From assembly GCA_026989655.1 (NCBI GenBank), contig JALSIX010000038.1:1-64000 (forward strand): a stretch of 64,000 nt of DNA. The letters are read 5' to 3'. Of the stretch, positions 1 through 10,214 are shown piece by piece (positions within the stretch are counted from its first letter, which is position 1; every line of letters starts with the position of its first letter). This DNA is from Caldilineaceae bacterium (GTDB taxonomy: Bacteria > Chloroflexota > Anaerolineae > Caldilineales > Caldilineaceae). Below the pieces are notes generated by a model. It was given only the letters and a program-made list of their open reading frames with translations. It searched no databases and was not told where the DNA came from. The translations under genes were made by a program, and so were the position numbers.

Positions 1-73
1 CCTGAGGGCCTGATGCCCCTGCGTGTCCACCGTGGATGGGCCGCAAGGGACGCACAGCCGGGAGGAGAGAGCC

Positions 74-1876
74 GTGGCGTTTCGGTGTGGTGGAAGGTGG
101 ACGTGGAGCCTGCTGGGCATAGGGCTGGTTCTGGTGGCTGTGGGATTGGCCGGCTGTGGTGCCTCCCAGAAGGAGAGCGCTCCCCAGGAGCTCCCACCGG
201 CCATGGCGTCGGAGACGAAGACCCCCTTGCCTGCGGGGCCTGCACAGGGCGGGGAGACATCCGGACAGCCGTGGCGCTCCGGCCAGGGCATGGCTCCCTT
301 CTCGGGAACCTCCCGTCCGGTCACGGTGGGCTGGTCCGCCAGGCTGCCGGAACGCTACACCCGGCCCTTGCTCCAGGCCCTGCTCGCGTTGGAGGGAAAC
401 TCCCCGGCCCTGGGGCTGGTCGTGGCCCCGGACCCCGGCCTGGCCCAGGTGCAGGCGATCCTGGCCCCCCGAACCCAGGCCTCCATCCGGTTGTTCGAAC
501 GGTTCTACGCAGCCGTGGTCCCCTTTGCCACGGTGCAGGATGCCCTGGCCGTGGAGGAGCTGGCCGCCCGGTGGCGTGGGGATGGAGAGGGTGGGTTGGT
601 GGTGCCCCGGGAAGAGCTCCCCGAGCTCCAGGCCCTGTGGGGGGGGCCGCCGGCAGAGACGGTGGCCGTGGTCCAGAGCTCGGACCTGCTGGAGGCCCTG
701 GAGGCCGCGCCGGACCGGGTGGGTATCCTGCCCTTCCACGAACTGGACCCCCGCTACAAGGTGCTCCACTTGACGACACCAGGGGGCGAGACCCTGAACG
801 TGCTGGACAACCGACTGGACGTGGAGGCCTATCCCTTGGCCGTGGCCCTGACTCTCCAGGGCGAGGAGGCCGCAGCCGTGGCCCCCATCCTGGAGCCAGT
901 GCTCCGAGGCCCACGGACGAACCGGGAGCCCGACCGGTTGACCGTGCTGCTCATGACCGGGGTGACGGCCATGTCCCGGGTGACCGCCCTGCGCATGGAG
1001 CAGAAAGGGGTCCTCTATCCGGCCCAGGTCATCTCGGACACCCTGCGGGCCGCGGACATCACCCACATCAGCAACGAGGTGCCCTTCCTGGACGATTGCC
1101 AGGTGGATCCGTCGGAGAACAACCTGGTCCTGTGCAGCGACACGGACTACTGGGCCGCGCTGGAGGCCCTGGGCACGGATATCGTGGGCCTGAGCGGCAA
1201 CCACGTGAACGACTTCGGCCGGGAAGGGGCCGTCCGTTCCATCACCTGGTATCGGGAGCAGGGGATCCCGATCTACGGCAGCGGGCTGAACGTGGAGGAG
1301 GCCTGCGCGCCCCTGCTATGGGAACACAACGGCAACCGCTTGGCCTTCTTCGCGGCGTTGGCCTTCTATCCCGAGTCCGCGTGGGCCACCGAGGACCAGC
1401 CGGGCGCCTGCTACTACTACCACAACCAGGAACGCATCTGGGACGCGATCCGGGAGCTCCGCCCCCAGGTGGATATCATCTCGGTGGAGCTGCAGTACCT
1501 GGAGACCTACGAGCCTTTTCCCACGGACCAACAGGTGGTGGAGTTCCGGGAGCTCCGAGAGGTGGGCGCGGACATCGTCACCGGGGTCCAGAGCCATGTG
1601 CCCCAGGCCATGGAGCCCTACGGCCCTGGGCCGGGACGGGCGCCGTCCATCATCGTCTACGGGCTGGGCAACCTCTTCTTCGATCAGATGTGGAGCTGGG
1701 AGACCCGCACGGAGCTGATGGCCCGTCACGTCATCCACCGGGGGCGGCTTCTCAGCACGGAGATCCTCACCGCGGTGCTGGAGGACTACGCCCAGCCCCG
1801 GTGGGCCACGCCGGAGGAGCGGGCGGAGATCCTCCAGCGGATCTTCCGGGCTGCGCCTCCTCGTCCCCACGAGTAG
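74..1876 (+). CDS. CapA-family lipoprotein with extra N-terminal domain
   Basis: The predicted product is a secreted lipoprotein of 600 residues. The signal peptide ends in lipobox LAGC, so Cys28 would be lipidated. The C-terminal half (about 290-585) matches the CapA/PGA_cap metallophosphatase-like family of poly-gamma-glutamate capsule proteins: SGNHVNDFG near 385, then SVELQYLETYEPFP and IIVYGLGNLFFDQM. About 200 residues before it (roughly 75-275) resemble a periplasmic solute-binding fold, an addition not found in short CapA proteins. I chose GTG at 74 because GGGAGGAGA lies just upstream and the lipobox then sits at normal depth; an in-frame GTG at 23 would add 17 charged residues. It converges on hemL. 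The family call is firm, but the substrate is unknown. Confidence 0.8.
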   Translation: MAFRCGGRWTWSLLGIGLVLVAVGLAGCGASQKESAPQELPPAMASETKTPLPAGPAQGGETSGQPWRSGQGMAPFSGTSRPVTVGWSARLPERYTRPLLQALLALEGNSPALGLVVAPDPGLAQVQAILAPRTQASIRLFERFYAAVVPFATVQDALAVEELAARWRGDGEGGLVVPREELPELQALWGGPPAETVAVVQSSDLLEALEAAPDRVGILPFHELDPRYKVLHLTTPGGETLNVLDNRLDVEAYPLAVALTLQGEEAAAVAPILEPVLRGPRTNREPDRLTVLLMTGVTAMSRVTALRMEQKGVLYPAQVISDTLRAADITHISNEVPFLDDCQVDPSENNLVLCSDTDYWAALEALGTDIVGLSGNHVNDFGREGAVRSITWYREQGIPIYGSGLNVEEACAPLLWEHNGNRLAFFAALAFYPESAWATEDQPGACYYYHNQERIWDAIRELRPQVDIISVELQYLETYEPFPTDQQVVEFRELREVGADIVTGVQSHVPQAMEPYGPGPGRAPSIIVYGLGNLFFDQMWSWETRTELMARHVIHRGRLLSTEILTAVLEDYAQPRWATPEERAEILQRIFRAAPPRPHE

Positions 1877-1946
1877 AGCGCTGCGGAGCGGTGCTCTCCG
1901 ACCCCACGCTTCGAGAGCTGGGGGATGGCCTCCTCTGGGCAGGTGC

Positions 1947-3251
1947 TCAGTCCAGGGTGTCCATCACCTGGGCCGCCGCGGCCAGGGTGGCCTGGATCTC
2001 CGCCTCCCCATGGGCGGTGCTGAGGAAGCCGGCCTCGAACGGGCTGGGGGCCAGGTAGATCCCCTGGGCCAGCATGCCGTGGAAGAAGCGGGCGTATCGC
2101 TTCGGATCCACCTGGGCCTGGACCTGGGTATAGTCGTGGATGACCGCGCCCGGCTCCCGCAGGAAGTAGATCCCGAACATGGTGCCCGCGTGTTCCGCCT
2201 GCACCGGGATCCCGGCCTCCGCGGCGACCTGACGCAGGCCCGCCACCAGGCGTTGGGTCCGTTGGGCCACTGTGTCGAAGACCCCGGGCTCCAGCAGGGT
2301 GCGGATGGTCACCAGCCCTGCGGTCATGGCCAGGGGGTTTCCAGAAAGGGTGCCCGCCTGGTACATGGGGCCTGCCGGCGCCACCCTGGCCATGATCTCC
2401 CGCCTTCCCCCGTATGCCCCCACGGGCAGCCCTCCGCCCAGGACCTTCCCCAGGCAGGTGATGTCCGGCTCCAACCCCCAGGCTTCCTGTGCACCGCCCG
2501 GCGCCACCCGAAAGCCGGTCATCACCTCGTCCAGGATGAAGAGGGCACCGTGCCGGCGGCACAGCTCCTGGAGGCCGGGGAGAAAGCCCTCCCGAGGTAG
2601 GACGAAGCCCATGTTGGCCCCGATGGGCTCCACGATCACCCCGGCGATCTGATCCGGATGGGCTGCGAAGAGATCGGCCACCGCGTCCAGGTCGTTGTAG
2701 GGGGCCACCAGGGTATGGGCTGTGGTGGCCTGGGGGACACCTGGGGAGTCGGGCAGGCCCAGAGTGGCCACTCCGCTCCCCGCCTGCACCAGGAACATGT
2801 CCGCGTGGCCGTGGTAGCAGCCCGCGAACTTGATGACCTTGTCCCGACCTGTGTAGGCGCGGGCCAGGCGCAGCGCGCTCATGCAGGCCTCGGTGCCGCT
2901 GTTGACGAACCGCACCATCTCCACCGAGGGCACGGTCTGGACCACCAGCTCGGCCAGCGCGTTCTCCAATGGGGTGGGGGCACCGTAGCTGGTGCCCCGA
3001 GCGACCGCGCTGCACAGGGCCTCCACCACCTTGGGGTGCCCATGGCCCAGGATCAGAGGGCCCCAGGAGAGCACGTAGTCGATGAAACGGTTGCCGTCCA
3101 CGTCCCAGATGTAGGCGCCCTCTCCCCGGTCGATGAAGAGGGGGGTGCCCCCCACGCCCCTGAAGGCCCGTACCGGGCTGTTCACGCCGCCGGGCATGAG
3201 CTCCTGGGCCTTGAGGTAGAGGGCTTCGGATGTGGGGATCTTCATGGCCAT
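1947..3251 (-). CDS. hemL: Glutamate-1-semialdehyde 2,1-aminomutase
   Basis: This PLP enzyme converts glutamate-1-semialdehyde to 5-aminolevulinate, the last step of the C5 route to tetrapyrroles, in the cytoplasm. The 434-residue product has the normal family length. Visible hallmarks are [10 protein letters not shown] at the N terminus, [19 protein letters not shown] for PLP phosphate binding, [10 protein letters not shown], and the Schiff-base lysine K269 in [20 protein letters not shown] at 3251 has GGAGA just upstream; the open frame runs further back to 3782 but that part overlaps hemY. It is the last gene of the haem operon, 103 bases after hemY. HemA, which makes its substrate, is the second gene of the same operon. 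Confidence 0.96.
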   Translation of the reverse strand: MAMKIPTSEALYLKAQELMPGGVNSPVRAFRGVGGTPLFIDRGEGAYIWDVDGNRFIDYVLSWGPLILGHGHPKVVEALCSAVARGTSYGAPTPLENALAELVVQTVPSVEMVRFVNSGTEACMSALRLARAYTGRDKVIKFAGCYHGHADMFLVQAGSGVATLGLPDSPGVPQATTAHTLVAPYNDLDAVADLFAAHPDQIAGVIVEPIGANMGFVLPREGFLPGLQELCRRHGALFILDEVMTGFRVAPGGAQEAWGLEPDITCLGKVLGGGLPVGAYGGRREIMARVAPAGPMYQAGTLSGNPLAMTAGLVTIRTLLEPGVFDTVAQRTQRLVAGLRQVAAEAGIPVQAEHAGTMFGIYFLREPGAVIHDYTQVQAQVDPKRYARFFHGMLAQGIYLAPSPFEAGFLSTAHGEAEIQATLAAAAQVMDTLD

Positions 3252-3354
3252 GGTCTCTCCGTCTCCGTGATGCTTGGATTCCAGGGGCGAGCTCCCCGCG
3301 CCCGGCCACGTCTCCTCCAGACGCCGGGGCGCGGTCTCCGTCCTCCGTCGTCCT

Positions 3355-4836
3355 CTATCCCCTGGCTGCTTGGGTGGAAAGCTTCCGTTGGGTTTCCAGC
3401 ACAGCCGCCAGGCAGAGGGCTGCCTCCCGTCCCTGGTGGATACAGTCTGGGATGCCCACGCCCCGATAGGGGCTCCCCACCACCCGGATGTCCGGGGGCA
3501 GCGCGGCCTCGATGGCGGCCACCCGTTCCAGATGGCCCACGTCGTACTGGGGCTGCGCCCTGGGCCAGCGATGGATGCGGTGGAAGAGGGGGGCGGCCCG
3601 GATGCCCAGGATCTCCGCCAGTTCCCGCTGGACCGTGGCCAACAGCTCCGTGTCCTCCAGAGCGAAGGTGTGGGGGGTGCGGGAGCCCCCGAAGAAGACC
3701 CGGACCAGCTCGTATCCTTCGGGCGCCCGTTCCGGGAACTTGGCGGTGGTCCAGGTGATGGCGTTGATGGCCCGCCCCTCACTGCGGGGGATCACCACGC
3801 CGAAGCCCTCCAGCCGGGGTGCATCCTGGGCCCGAAAGGCCAGGCTCACGGTGCCGGTGCTCACCGTGCGCAGGGCTCGGAGCCGGGCGGCCGCCTCCGG
3901 GGCTAGGTCGGCCAGCAGGTGGGCGGCCCCGGCCGCGGGGATGGCCAGGATGACACCGGATGCCTCCAGGGTTCCGCCGTCGGACAGACGCAGCCGGTAG
4001 CCTCCGGTGGGCCGGCGTTCCAGGCCCTCTACCCGGGTGTTCAGCCGCAGGTCGCCGGTGAGCCGGGGCACCAGGGCCTCCACCAGCTCCGCCATGCCGG
4101 TGCGGAAGGACATGAAGAGGGGCCGTGGGGAAGCTCCGGCGGGGTGCCGGGTCCGGCGTCGCATGGCCCACATGCCCCGGGTGAGGCTGCCGTACCTACG
4201 CTCCAGCTCTCGGAAGCGGGGGAAGGTGGCCAGGAGGCTCTGGCGCTCCGCGTCTGCGTTGTAGATGCCCGCAAGGAGGGGTTCTCCCAGCCTGTCCAGG
4301 ACCTCCGCGCCCAGCCGACGTCGGATGAAGTCGGCCAAGGTCTCGTCCGTCTCGTCCTGTCGGGGTGGGATGAACAGCTCCAATCCCATACGCAGCTTGC
4401 CCCGCAGGGAGAACAGCCGGGAGGTGAGGAAGGGCCTGAAGCGGGTGGGCACGATCAGCATGATCCCTTCGGGCAGGGGGGTCAGCCGGCCCTGGACCCG
4501 GACATAGGTCCGCCGTCGGCGGTCGTCGGTGCCCAGCAGCCGTTCCTCCAGGCCCAGCTCTCGAGCCAGTTCCAGGGCCCAGGGCTTCTGGGTGACGAAG
4601 GCATCCGGCCCGGCCTCCACCACGAAAGGGGATACCCCGAAGCCGTCTATCCGTTCGGTTCGGATCTTTCCCCCCCAACGGCCAGATGCCTCCAGGAGGG
4701 TGTACTGGAACCCGGTGCCCTCCACCTTCTGCTGGAGCTGCCAGGCCGCGGCCAGGCCGGTGATGCCACCCCCGATCACGGCGATCCGGGGCGGGGTGGG
4801 CTCTTCTCCTCTGGGAAAGGGGGTTTGCAGGTCCAT
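3355..4836 (-). CDS. hemY: Protoporphyrinogen/coproporphyrinogen oxidase (HemY type)
   Basis: This FAD enzyme removes six electrons from a porphyrinogen ring. The 493-residue product starts with a Rossmann motif (G22-x-G24-x-x-G27) and contains [15 protein letters not shown], the family signature [11 protein letters not shown] and a C-terminal [19 protein letters not shown], all typical of HemY oxidases. Sequence alone does not say whether it uses protoporphyrinogen IX or, as CgoX does, coproporphyrinogen III. The second is plausible because no coproporphyrinogen decarboxylase (HemF/HemN) gene lies in the cluster. The ATG at 4836 is 7 bases after the hemE stop with no strong ribosome binding site of its own, suggesting translational coupling. 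Confidence 0.92.
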   Translation of the reverse strand: MDLQTPFPRGEEPTPPRIAVIGGGITGLAAAWQLQQKVEGTGFQYTLLEASGRWGGKIRTERIDGFGVSPFVVEAGPDAFVTQKPWALELARELGLEERLLGTDDRRRRTYVRVQGRLTPLPEGIMLIVPTRFRPFLTSRLFSLRGKLRMGLELFIPPRQDETDETLADFIRRRLGAEVLDRLGEPLLAGIYNADAERQSLLATFPRFRELERRYGSLTRGMWAMRRRTRHPAGASPRPLFMSFRTGMAELVEALVPRLTGDLRLNTRVEGLERRPTGGYRLRLSDGGTLEASGVILAIPAAGAAHLLADLAPEAAARLRALRTVSTGTVSLAFRAQDAPRLEGFGVVIPRSEGRAINAITWTTAKFPERAPEGYELVRVFFGGSRTPHTFALEDTELLATVQRELAEILGIRAAPLFHRIHRWPRAQPQYDVGHLERVAAIEAALPPDIRVVGSPYRGVGIPDCIHQGREAALCLAAVLETQRKLSTQAARG

Positions 4837-4843
4837 GGTGCGT

Positions 4844-5962
4844 TCAGGGGAGCGGAGTTCGGCTGTTGGCCGTGGCCTCGTGCACGAAATCCACCAGGCG
4901 ACGGACGTTGTCCACCGGTGTCTGGGGGAGGATGCCGTGGCCCAGGTTGAAGATATGTCCCGGCCGGCCTCTGGCCCGGTCCAGAACCTGTTGGGCCCGC
5001 CGGCGGAGTTCTGGCCAGGGGGCCAGCAGGGCCACGGGATCCAGGTTTCCCTGGAGGGCCACACCCGTTCCCAGACGTTTCCACGCCCGATCCAGGTCCA
5101 CGCGCCAGTCCACGCCGATGACATGGCCGCCTGCGTCCCGGATCTCCTCCAGGAAACCTCCGGTGCCCGTGCCGAAGTGGATGATGGGGGCTCCGGCCTG
5201 GGCCGCGATGGAGAGGGCCTTGCGGCTGTAGGGCTGCACATGTTCCCGGTAGTCCTGGGGCGAGAGAGCCCCCACCCAACTGTCGAAGAGCTGCAGGGCC
5301 TGGGCACCGGCCTGGGCCTGTGCCCGGAGGTATGTCCCCACCATGGTGGCCAGCTTGTCCATGAGCCGGTGCCAGGTCTCCGGCGCATCCATCATCATGC
5401 CCTTGGTTCGGGTGTAGTGTCGGCTGCTGCCTCCCTCGATGGCGTAGGAGGCCAGGGTGAAGGGCGCGCCGCTGAAGCCGATCAGGGGGATGCCCCGGGG
5501 GTCCAGCTCCCTGCGGGCCAGGCGGATGGCCTCCAGGGTGAAGGCCAGGGTCTCCTCTGGGGGCGGCGTGGCCAGCCGCTCCACGTCCTGGGCAGTCCGC
5601 AGGGGGTTGTGGAGCACCGGTCCTTCGCCGCGGACGAACTCCAGCTCCAGGCCCATCCCCTCCAACAGGGGCAGGATGTCCGCGAAGATGATGGCCGCGT
5701 CCAGGTCGAAGGCCTGGATGGGCTGGAGGGTCACCTGACAGGCCAGTTCCGGGGTCTTGATGAGCTCCAGGATGGGATGGCGTTCCCGCAGAGCCCGGTA
5801 TTCGGCCATGTAGCGGCCGGCCTGGCGCATGAGCCAGATGGGGGTCGCGTCCACGGGCTCTCGACGGCAGGCCCGGAGGAAGCGGGGCGGTCGGGGCCCG
5901 GCCGCGCGGCCGGACCCGGTGGGCGATGGGGTTTCTGGGGTTTCAGAGAGGTGCACGGTCAT
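4844..5962 (-). CDS. hemE: Uroporphyrinogen decarboxylase
   Basis: The enzyme decarboxylates the four acetate side chains of uroporphyrinogen III to give coproporphyrinogen III. The 372-residue product contains the active-site block [16 protein letters not shown] near residue 43, [30 protein letters not shown] and [10 protein letters not shown], and ends with [22 protein letters not shown], all diagnostic. The first 25 residues are a Pro/Gly-rich extension beyond the usual start. ATG at 5962 overlaps the hemB stop as ATGA, so the two should be translationally coupled. Confidence 0.96.
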   Translation of the reverse strand: MTVHLSETPETPSPTGSGRAAGPRPPRFLRACRREPVDATPIWLMRQAGRYMAEYRALRERHPILELIKTPELACQVTLQPIQAFDLDAAIIFADILPLLEGMGLELEFVRGEGPVLHNPLRTAQDVERLATPPPEETLAFTLEAIRLARRELDPRGIPLIGFSGAPFTLASYAIEGGSSRHYTRTKGMMMDAPETWHRLMDKLATMVGTYLRAQAQAGAQALQLFDSWVGALSPQDYREHVQPYSRKALSIAAQAGAPIIHFGTGTGGFLEEIRDAGGHVIGVDWRVDLDRAWKRLGTGVALQGNLDPVALLAPWPELRRRAQQVLDRARGRPGHIFNLGHGILPQTPVDNVRRLVDFVHEATANSRTPLP

Positions 5963-7038
5963 GGGGTGGGGTTCCCTTCCTGGAGCCAACGGGCGGCATC
6001 CAGTGCGAAGTAGGTCAGGATCAGGTCCGCGCCGGCCCGCTTGATGGCCGTGAGGGCCTCCAACGCGCAGCGGCGGAGGTCCAGCCAGCCCTGGGCCGCG
6101 GCTGCATGGAGCATGGCGTACTCGCCGCTCACCTGGTACGCGGCCACCGGGAGTGGAAAGGTCCGCCGGACGTCCGCCAACACGTCCAGGTAGGGCAGGG
6201 CCGGCTTCACCATCAGCAGATCCGCGGCCTCGGCCACGTCCAGGGCCACCTCCCGCAGGGCCTCCCGTCGGTTGGCCGGATCCATCTGGTATTGGCTGCG
6301 GTCGCCGAAGGCCGGAGGAGACTCCGCGGCCTCTCGGAAGGGCCCGTAGAAGCTGCTGGCGTACTTGGCCGCGTAGCTCATCACCGCCACGTGGGCGTAG
6401 CCGGCCTGGTCCAACGCGTGGCGGATGGCCCCGACCATGCCGTCCAACATCCCCGAAGGGGCGATGACGTCCGCGCCGGCCTCCGCGTGGACCACCGCGG
6501 CCCGGGCCAGGAGCTCCAGGGTGGCGTCGTTGAGCAGGTATCCCTGGGGCAATCGGGGATCGTAGTGGGGGTGGCCCGGGGTGTTGACCAGACCGCAGTG
6601 GCCGTGGTCGGTGTACTCGCAGAAGCACATGTCCGAGATCACCACCAGGTCGGGCAGGGCCTCCTTGAGGGCTCGGATGGTCCGGGGGACGATGCCGTCT
6701 GTCGCGTAGTTCTCGCTCCCGCAGGCGTCCTTGTGCTCTGGGATGCCGAAGAGGATCACCCCGGGGATGCCCAGGGCAGCGGCCTCCCGGGCCTGGGCCA
6801 GGGCCTGGTCCGGCGAGAGCTGGAACTGGCCGGGCATGGAGAGGATGGGACGGCGGAGGCCCTGGCCCGGGCGGACGAAGAGAGGGTAGATGAGGTCCGC
6901 GGGGGTCAGGACCGTCTCCTGGACCATGCGGCGCAGGGCAGCCAGACGGCGGAGCCGCCGGGGACGGGCCCGCAGGGACGGGGTGCATTCCCGGAATGCC
7001 GGATCGAGGGGGTGGATGTCCGGATGCTGGAGCTCCAT
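5959..7038 (-). CDS. hemB: Delta-aminolevulinic acid dehydratase, zinc type
   Basis: It condenses two 5-aminolevulinate molecules to porphobilinogen. The product has 359 residues. The cysteine-rich loop [14 protein letters not shown] provides the three zinc ligands (C138, C140, C148), so this is a zinc rather than magnesium-only enzyme. The two active-site lysines are K225 ([15 protein letters not shown]) and K278 ([12 protein letters not shown]). I chose ATG at 7038 because GAGGAGAG lies 8 bases upstream. A TTG at 7077 would overlap the hemD stop and add 13 residues but has no better support. The gene ends in an ATGA overlap with hemE. Confidence 0.96.
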   Translation of the reverse strand: MELQHPDIHPLDPAFRECTPSLRARPRRLRRLAALRRMVQETVLTPADLIYPLFVRPGQGLRRPILSMPGQFQLSPDQALAQAREAAALGIPGVILFGIPEHKDACGSENYATDGIVPRTIRALKEALPDLVVISDMCFCEYTDHGHCGLVNTPGHPHYDPRLPQGYLLNDATLELLARAAVVHAEAGADVIAPSGMLDGMVGAIRHALDQAGYAHVAVMSYAAKYASSFYGPFREAAESPPAFGDRSQYQMDPANRREALREVALDVAEAADLLMVKPALPYLDVLADVRRTFPLPVAAYQVSGEYAMLHAAAAQGWLDLRRCALEALTAIKRAGADLILTYFALDAARWLQEGNPTP

Positions 7039-7073
7039 AGGGTGTCTCTCCTCGGGTAGGCTGGACGATGGGC

Positions 7074-7943
7074 TCAAGGCCGCTCTTCCCGGTAGTAGGC
7101 CACCAGAGCCTGCACCAGGCCGTCCAGGGTATGGTCCTGGGCCACCACCCGGACGGGCAGGTCGTGGCGGCGGGCGGCCTCCGCGGTGATGGGCCCGATG
7201 CAGGCCGCCACCACATCCACCAACATCCCCGGCGAGCCGTTCTCCCGCTTCAGTCGCTGGAGGAAGCGGTGTACCGTGGACGCGCTGGTGAAGGTCACCG
7301 CGTCCACGGTGCCCTCCCAGAGATACTCGGGCAGGGGCTCGCCCCCTTGGCCCAGCAAGGTTCGGTAGACCGGCAGGGCCGTGACCTCTGCGCCCAGGGC
7401 CCGGAGCCGCTCTGCGAGCACCGGCCGGGCAATGGCCGACTGGGGCAGGAGGACCCGTTCCCCGGGACGGATCTCCAAGGCCTGGGCCAGGGCCTCGGCC
7501 ACGTGTTCCCGGGGCAGCACGTCCACCTGGAGGCCCAACCGCTCCTGGATCTCCTGGGCCGTGGCCGGGCCCACCGCGGCCACCCGCAGGGAATGGCGGG
7601 CCAGATCCTGGCCTGTGTGGCCTCCAAGGGCCAGGCGCTGGGCCAGGATGTGGACCGTGTTGGTGCTGGTCACCACCAGCCAGGCGTATTTCCCCGCGAC
7701 CGCCTCCGCCAATGCCCGGTCCAGGCGATGGATCTCGGGCACGGGCTCGATGCGGATGGCGGGGTAGTGGACCACCGTTGCGCCCGCGGCCTCCAACCGA
7801 CGGGTGAGGGCCGAGGCCTGGTGGGCGGCCCGGGTGTTCACGATGCGGAGTCCCTCCAGGGGAGGGGAGCGGTCGGCCATCTCGTCCGATGCCATCTTCA
7901 CGGGTGTGGAACGGGTATCCGAGAGCGGCACATCTCTATCCAT
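7074..7943 (-). CDS. hemD: Uroporphyrinogen-III synthase
   Basis: It cyclises hydroxymethylbilane with inversion of ring D to give uroporphyrinogen III. This family is poorly conserved, so the call rests on features plus position. The 289-residue product has the two-domain pattern starting [24 protein letters not shown], a central [27 protein letters not shown] and a late [16 protein letters not shown], the usual HemD landmarks. It sits between hemC and hemB. ATG at 7943 overlaps the end of hemC by 8 bases. An internal ATG at 7895 is possible and would remove a poorly conserved 16-residue leader. Confidence 0.9.
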   Translation of the reverse strand: MDRDVPLSDTRSTPVKMASDEMADRSPPLEGLRIVNTRAAHQASALTRRLEAAGATVVHYPAIRIEPVPEIHRLDRALAEAVAGKYAWLVVTSTNTVHILAQRLALGGHTGQDLARHSLRVAAVGPATAQEIQERLGLQVDVLPREHVAEALAQALEIRPGERVLLPQSAIARPVLAERLRALGAEVTALPVYRTLLGQGGEPLPEYLWEGTVDAVTFTSASTVHRFLQRLKRENGSPGMLVDVVAACIGPITAEAARRHDLPVRVVAQDHTLDGLVQALVAYYREERP

Positions 7944-8892
7944 CGGAGCGTCCCGGCAGGTCCCTCTGCGGGGAGAGCAGCCTGGCCGCGCCTTGGGCCA
8001 GGGCCTGCTGGGCCAGGGAACGCCCCAGGTCTCTCGGAGCGGCCATGGGGCCCCGGGCCTCCACATGGATGCAGGCGGTCCCATCCTCGGCCAGGACCCG
8101 CCCCTGCAGATGCAACGACCGGTCCACCACCGTGGCCAGGGCGGCTACCGGGACCGCGCAGCCGCCCCCCAGCTCGGCCAGGAAAGCCCGCTCCGCGTCC
8201 ACCCGGGCCCGGGTGGGCAGGTGGTCGATGGCGGCCAGGAGCTCCTGGGCCCAGGAACGGGCTCGGCACTGGACGGCCAGCGCGGCCTGGCCAGGGGCCG
8301 GGAGCATCACGTCCAGGGACAGGGGGACCCAGGAGCTGTTCTCCAGACCCAGCCGCTGCAGCCCTGCCTGGGCCAGGACCGTGGCCCCATAGCCTCCGTT
8401 CGGTTCCAGGACCTTGCGGATCCGGGTGTCCACGTTGCCGCGGATGTCCCGCACACGCAGGTCCGGGCGACGACGGAGAAGCTGGGCAGCCCGGCGGCGG
8501 CTGCTGGTGCCCACGATCGCGCCCGGGGGCAGGGTCTCCAGGGAATCCCCGCCCGGGGTCACCAGCACATCGTGGACGGGTCCCCGTTCCAGGATCGCGG
8601 CCACGGTCAGCCCCTCTGGCTCCTCGGTGGGCAGGTCCTTCAGGCTGTGGACGGCAGCATGGATGGCGCCTCGGTGCAGGGCAGTTTCCAGCTCCGCGGT
8701 GAAGAGCCCCTTGCCGCCGATCTGGGGCAGGGGGGTGTCCAGGATCCGATCCCCTCGTGTCTGGATGACCACCACCTCCACCGAGAGCCCTGGATGGGCC
8801 TGTCTCAGGGCATGGGCCACATGGTCGGCCTGCCAGCGGGCCAGCCGAGAGCCCCGGGTGCCCAGGCGGAACACAGCGGATCGAGGGCTCAT
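7936..8892 (-). CDS. hemC: Hydroxymethylbilane synthase (porphobilinogen deaminase)
   Basis: It polymerises four porphobilinogens into hydroxymethylbilane. The 318-residue product starts FRLGTRGSRLARWQAD and contains LPQIGGKGLFTAELE, AVHSLKDLPTE, VGTSSRRRAAQL and RDIRGNVDTRIRKV, the substrate and cofactor-binding arginine block. The dipyrromethane cofactor should attach to C245 in LAELGGGCAVPVAA. ATG at 8892 overlaps the hemA stop as ATGA, and the tail overlaps hemD by 8 bases, so hemA-hemC-hemD should be translated as a coupled set. Confidence 0.97.
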   Translation of the reverse strand: MSPRSAVFRLGTRGSRLARWQADHVAHALRQAHPGLSVEVVVIQTRGDRILDTPLPQIGGKGLFTAELETALHRGAIHAAVHSLKDLPTEEPEGLTVAAILERGPVHDVLVTPGGDSLETLPPGAIVGTSSRRRAAQLLRRRPDLRVRDIRGNVDTRIRKVLEPNGGYGATVLAQAGLQRLGLENSSWVPLSLDVMLPAPGQAALAVQCRARSWAQELLAAIDHLPTRARVDAERAFLAELGGGCAVPVAALATVVDRSLHLQGRVLAEDGTACIHVEARGPMAAPRDLGRSLAQQALAQGAARLLSPQRDLPGRSDG

Positions 8893-10199
8893 CCTTCCTC
8901 CCGAAGGTGGACAGGGCCGTTGGCGGGCGGCGTGGCCTGGGGATCCAGCCCGAAGAGCCGGGCCGCGGCCTGGGCGATCTGGGGGCCTTGCTCCACGGCC
9001 GCGGCCTCTCGAAGTTGGACGGTGGGTCGATGGAGGAACTTGTTGACCAGGCGATGCACCAGTTTCTCCACCACGGCCCTCTCTTCAGGGGAGAGCTGGG
9101 GCAGTCGGCGCAGAGCCAGGGCCAGCTCCTGGTCGGCCATCTCCCGGATCTGTTGGCGCAGGCTGCGGATAAGGGGGGTCACCGCCTGGGACTGGAGCCA
9201 GGCGATGAAGCGGGCCTCCTCCTCCGCGACGATGGCCTCCACCGCGGGGACAGCGGCCCGACGGCGGGCCAGGTTGGCATCCAGGGTGGCTCGCAGGTCG
9301 TCGATGTCCAGGCGGACGACACCGTCCAGGCCATCCAGGGCCGGATCCACATCCCGGGGCACGGCCATGTCCACGAAGACCAGCGGCCGGCCATGTCGCT
9401 CGGGCAGGACCGAGGCCACATCGCCCACATCGATGACCGGGTGGGGCGCGCGGGTACCGCTGATGACCACATCCGCCCAGGCCAGGGCCTCGGCCAGTCG
9501 GGACCAGGGGAAGGCCCGGCCGTCCACCGGAGCCATCATGGCCTGGGCCCGGGCCAGGGTGCGGTTGACACATCCGATCCGGCGGATCTCCCGATGTCGG
9601 AGGGCCTTCAAGGCCAGGTGCACCATCTCTCCCGCGCCCACCAGGAGGACCCGGGGGTCGGTCTCGGAGAGCTGGGCCAGGGCCAGTTCCACGGCCACGT
9701 GGCTCACCGAGGTGGCGGAGCGGCCGATCGCGGTCTCGTGGCGGGCCCGTTTGCCCGTATGGATGGCTGCCTGGAAGAGCCCGAGCAGGATCTTGCCCGC
9801 GGTGCCCGTGGCCTGGGCGATCTCCAGGGCCTCTCGCACCTGGCCCAGGATCTGGGATTCGCCCAGGATCTGGGAGTCCAGCCCCGCCGCGACCCGCAGG
9901 AGATGGCGGACCGCGCCCGGGCCCTGTCGGCTGTACACCACCGCCTGGAGGGTGGCCAGGTCCAGGCCAGAGCGGTGGGCCAGGAAGCGGACCGCGGGCC
10001 CGGGCAGCCTGTGGGGATCTGGGCCCGCCAGGTAGAGCTCCAGCCGGTTGCATGTGGAGAGGATGACGACCTCATCCCCGGGCAGCTCGTGGAGGGCTCC
10101 GTTCAGCGCGGCCCGCAGCCCGTCCCCGGCCAGGGCCATCTGCTCCCGCAGCTCCACGGGTGCACTGCGATGGTTCACGCCGACCACAACCGGTTCCAC
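8889..10199 (-). CDS. hemA: Glutamyl-tRNA reductase
   Basis: This NADPH enzyme reduces glutamyl-tRNA to glutamate-1-semialdehyde, the committed step of the C5 tetrapyrrole pathway. The 436-residue product carries the catalytic cysteine C50 in VVILSTCNRLELY, the glutamate-recognition block GLDSQILGESQILGQVR, AIHTGKRARHETAIGR, the NADPH-binding VLLVGAGEM, and a C-terminal helical dimerisation region ending VHRLVNKFLHRPT. The start is GTG at 10199. AGAGGAGG lies about 10 bases upstream and overlaps the stop codon of the preceding radical SAM gene, which points to coupled translation. Confidence 0.97.
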   Translation of the reverse strand: MEPVVVGVNHRSAPVELREQMALAGDGLRAALNGALHELPGDEVVILSTCNRLELYLAGPDPHRLPGPAVRFLAHRSGLDLATLQAVVYSRQGPGAVRHLLRVAAGLDSQILGESQILGQVREALEIAQATGTAGKILLGLFQAAIHTGKRARHETAIGRSATSVSHVAVELALAQLSETDPRVLLVGAGEMVHLALKALRHREIRRIGCVNRTLARAQAMMAPVDGRAFPWSRLAEALAWADVVISGTRAPHPVIDVGDVASVLPERHGRPLVFVDMAVPRDVDPALDGLDGVVRLDIDDLRATLDANLARRRAAVPAVEAIVAEEEARFIAWLQSQAVTPLIRSLRQQIREMADQELALALRRLPQLSPEERAVVEKLVHRLVNKFLHRPTVQLREAAAVEQGPQIAQAAARLFGLDPQATPPANGPVHLREEG

Positions 10200-10214
10200 A
10201 GGCCCGTTCCTCCT

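Noticed and set aside
1877-1946. Possible terminator between the CapA and hemL genes
   Set aside because: Only a 6-bp imperfect stem (GAGCGC with GTGCTC) with a 9-base loop and no T-run; too weak to call.
7074-7077. TTG at 7077 as hemB start overlapping hemD
   Set aside because: The ATG at 7038 has a far better ribosome binding site and gives the usual family length.
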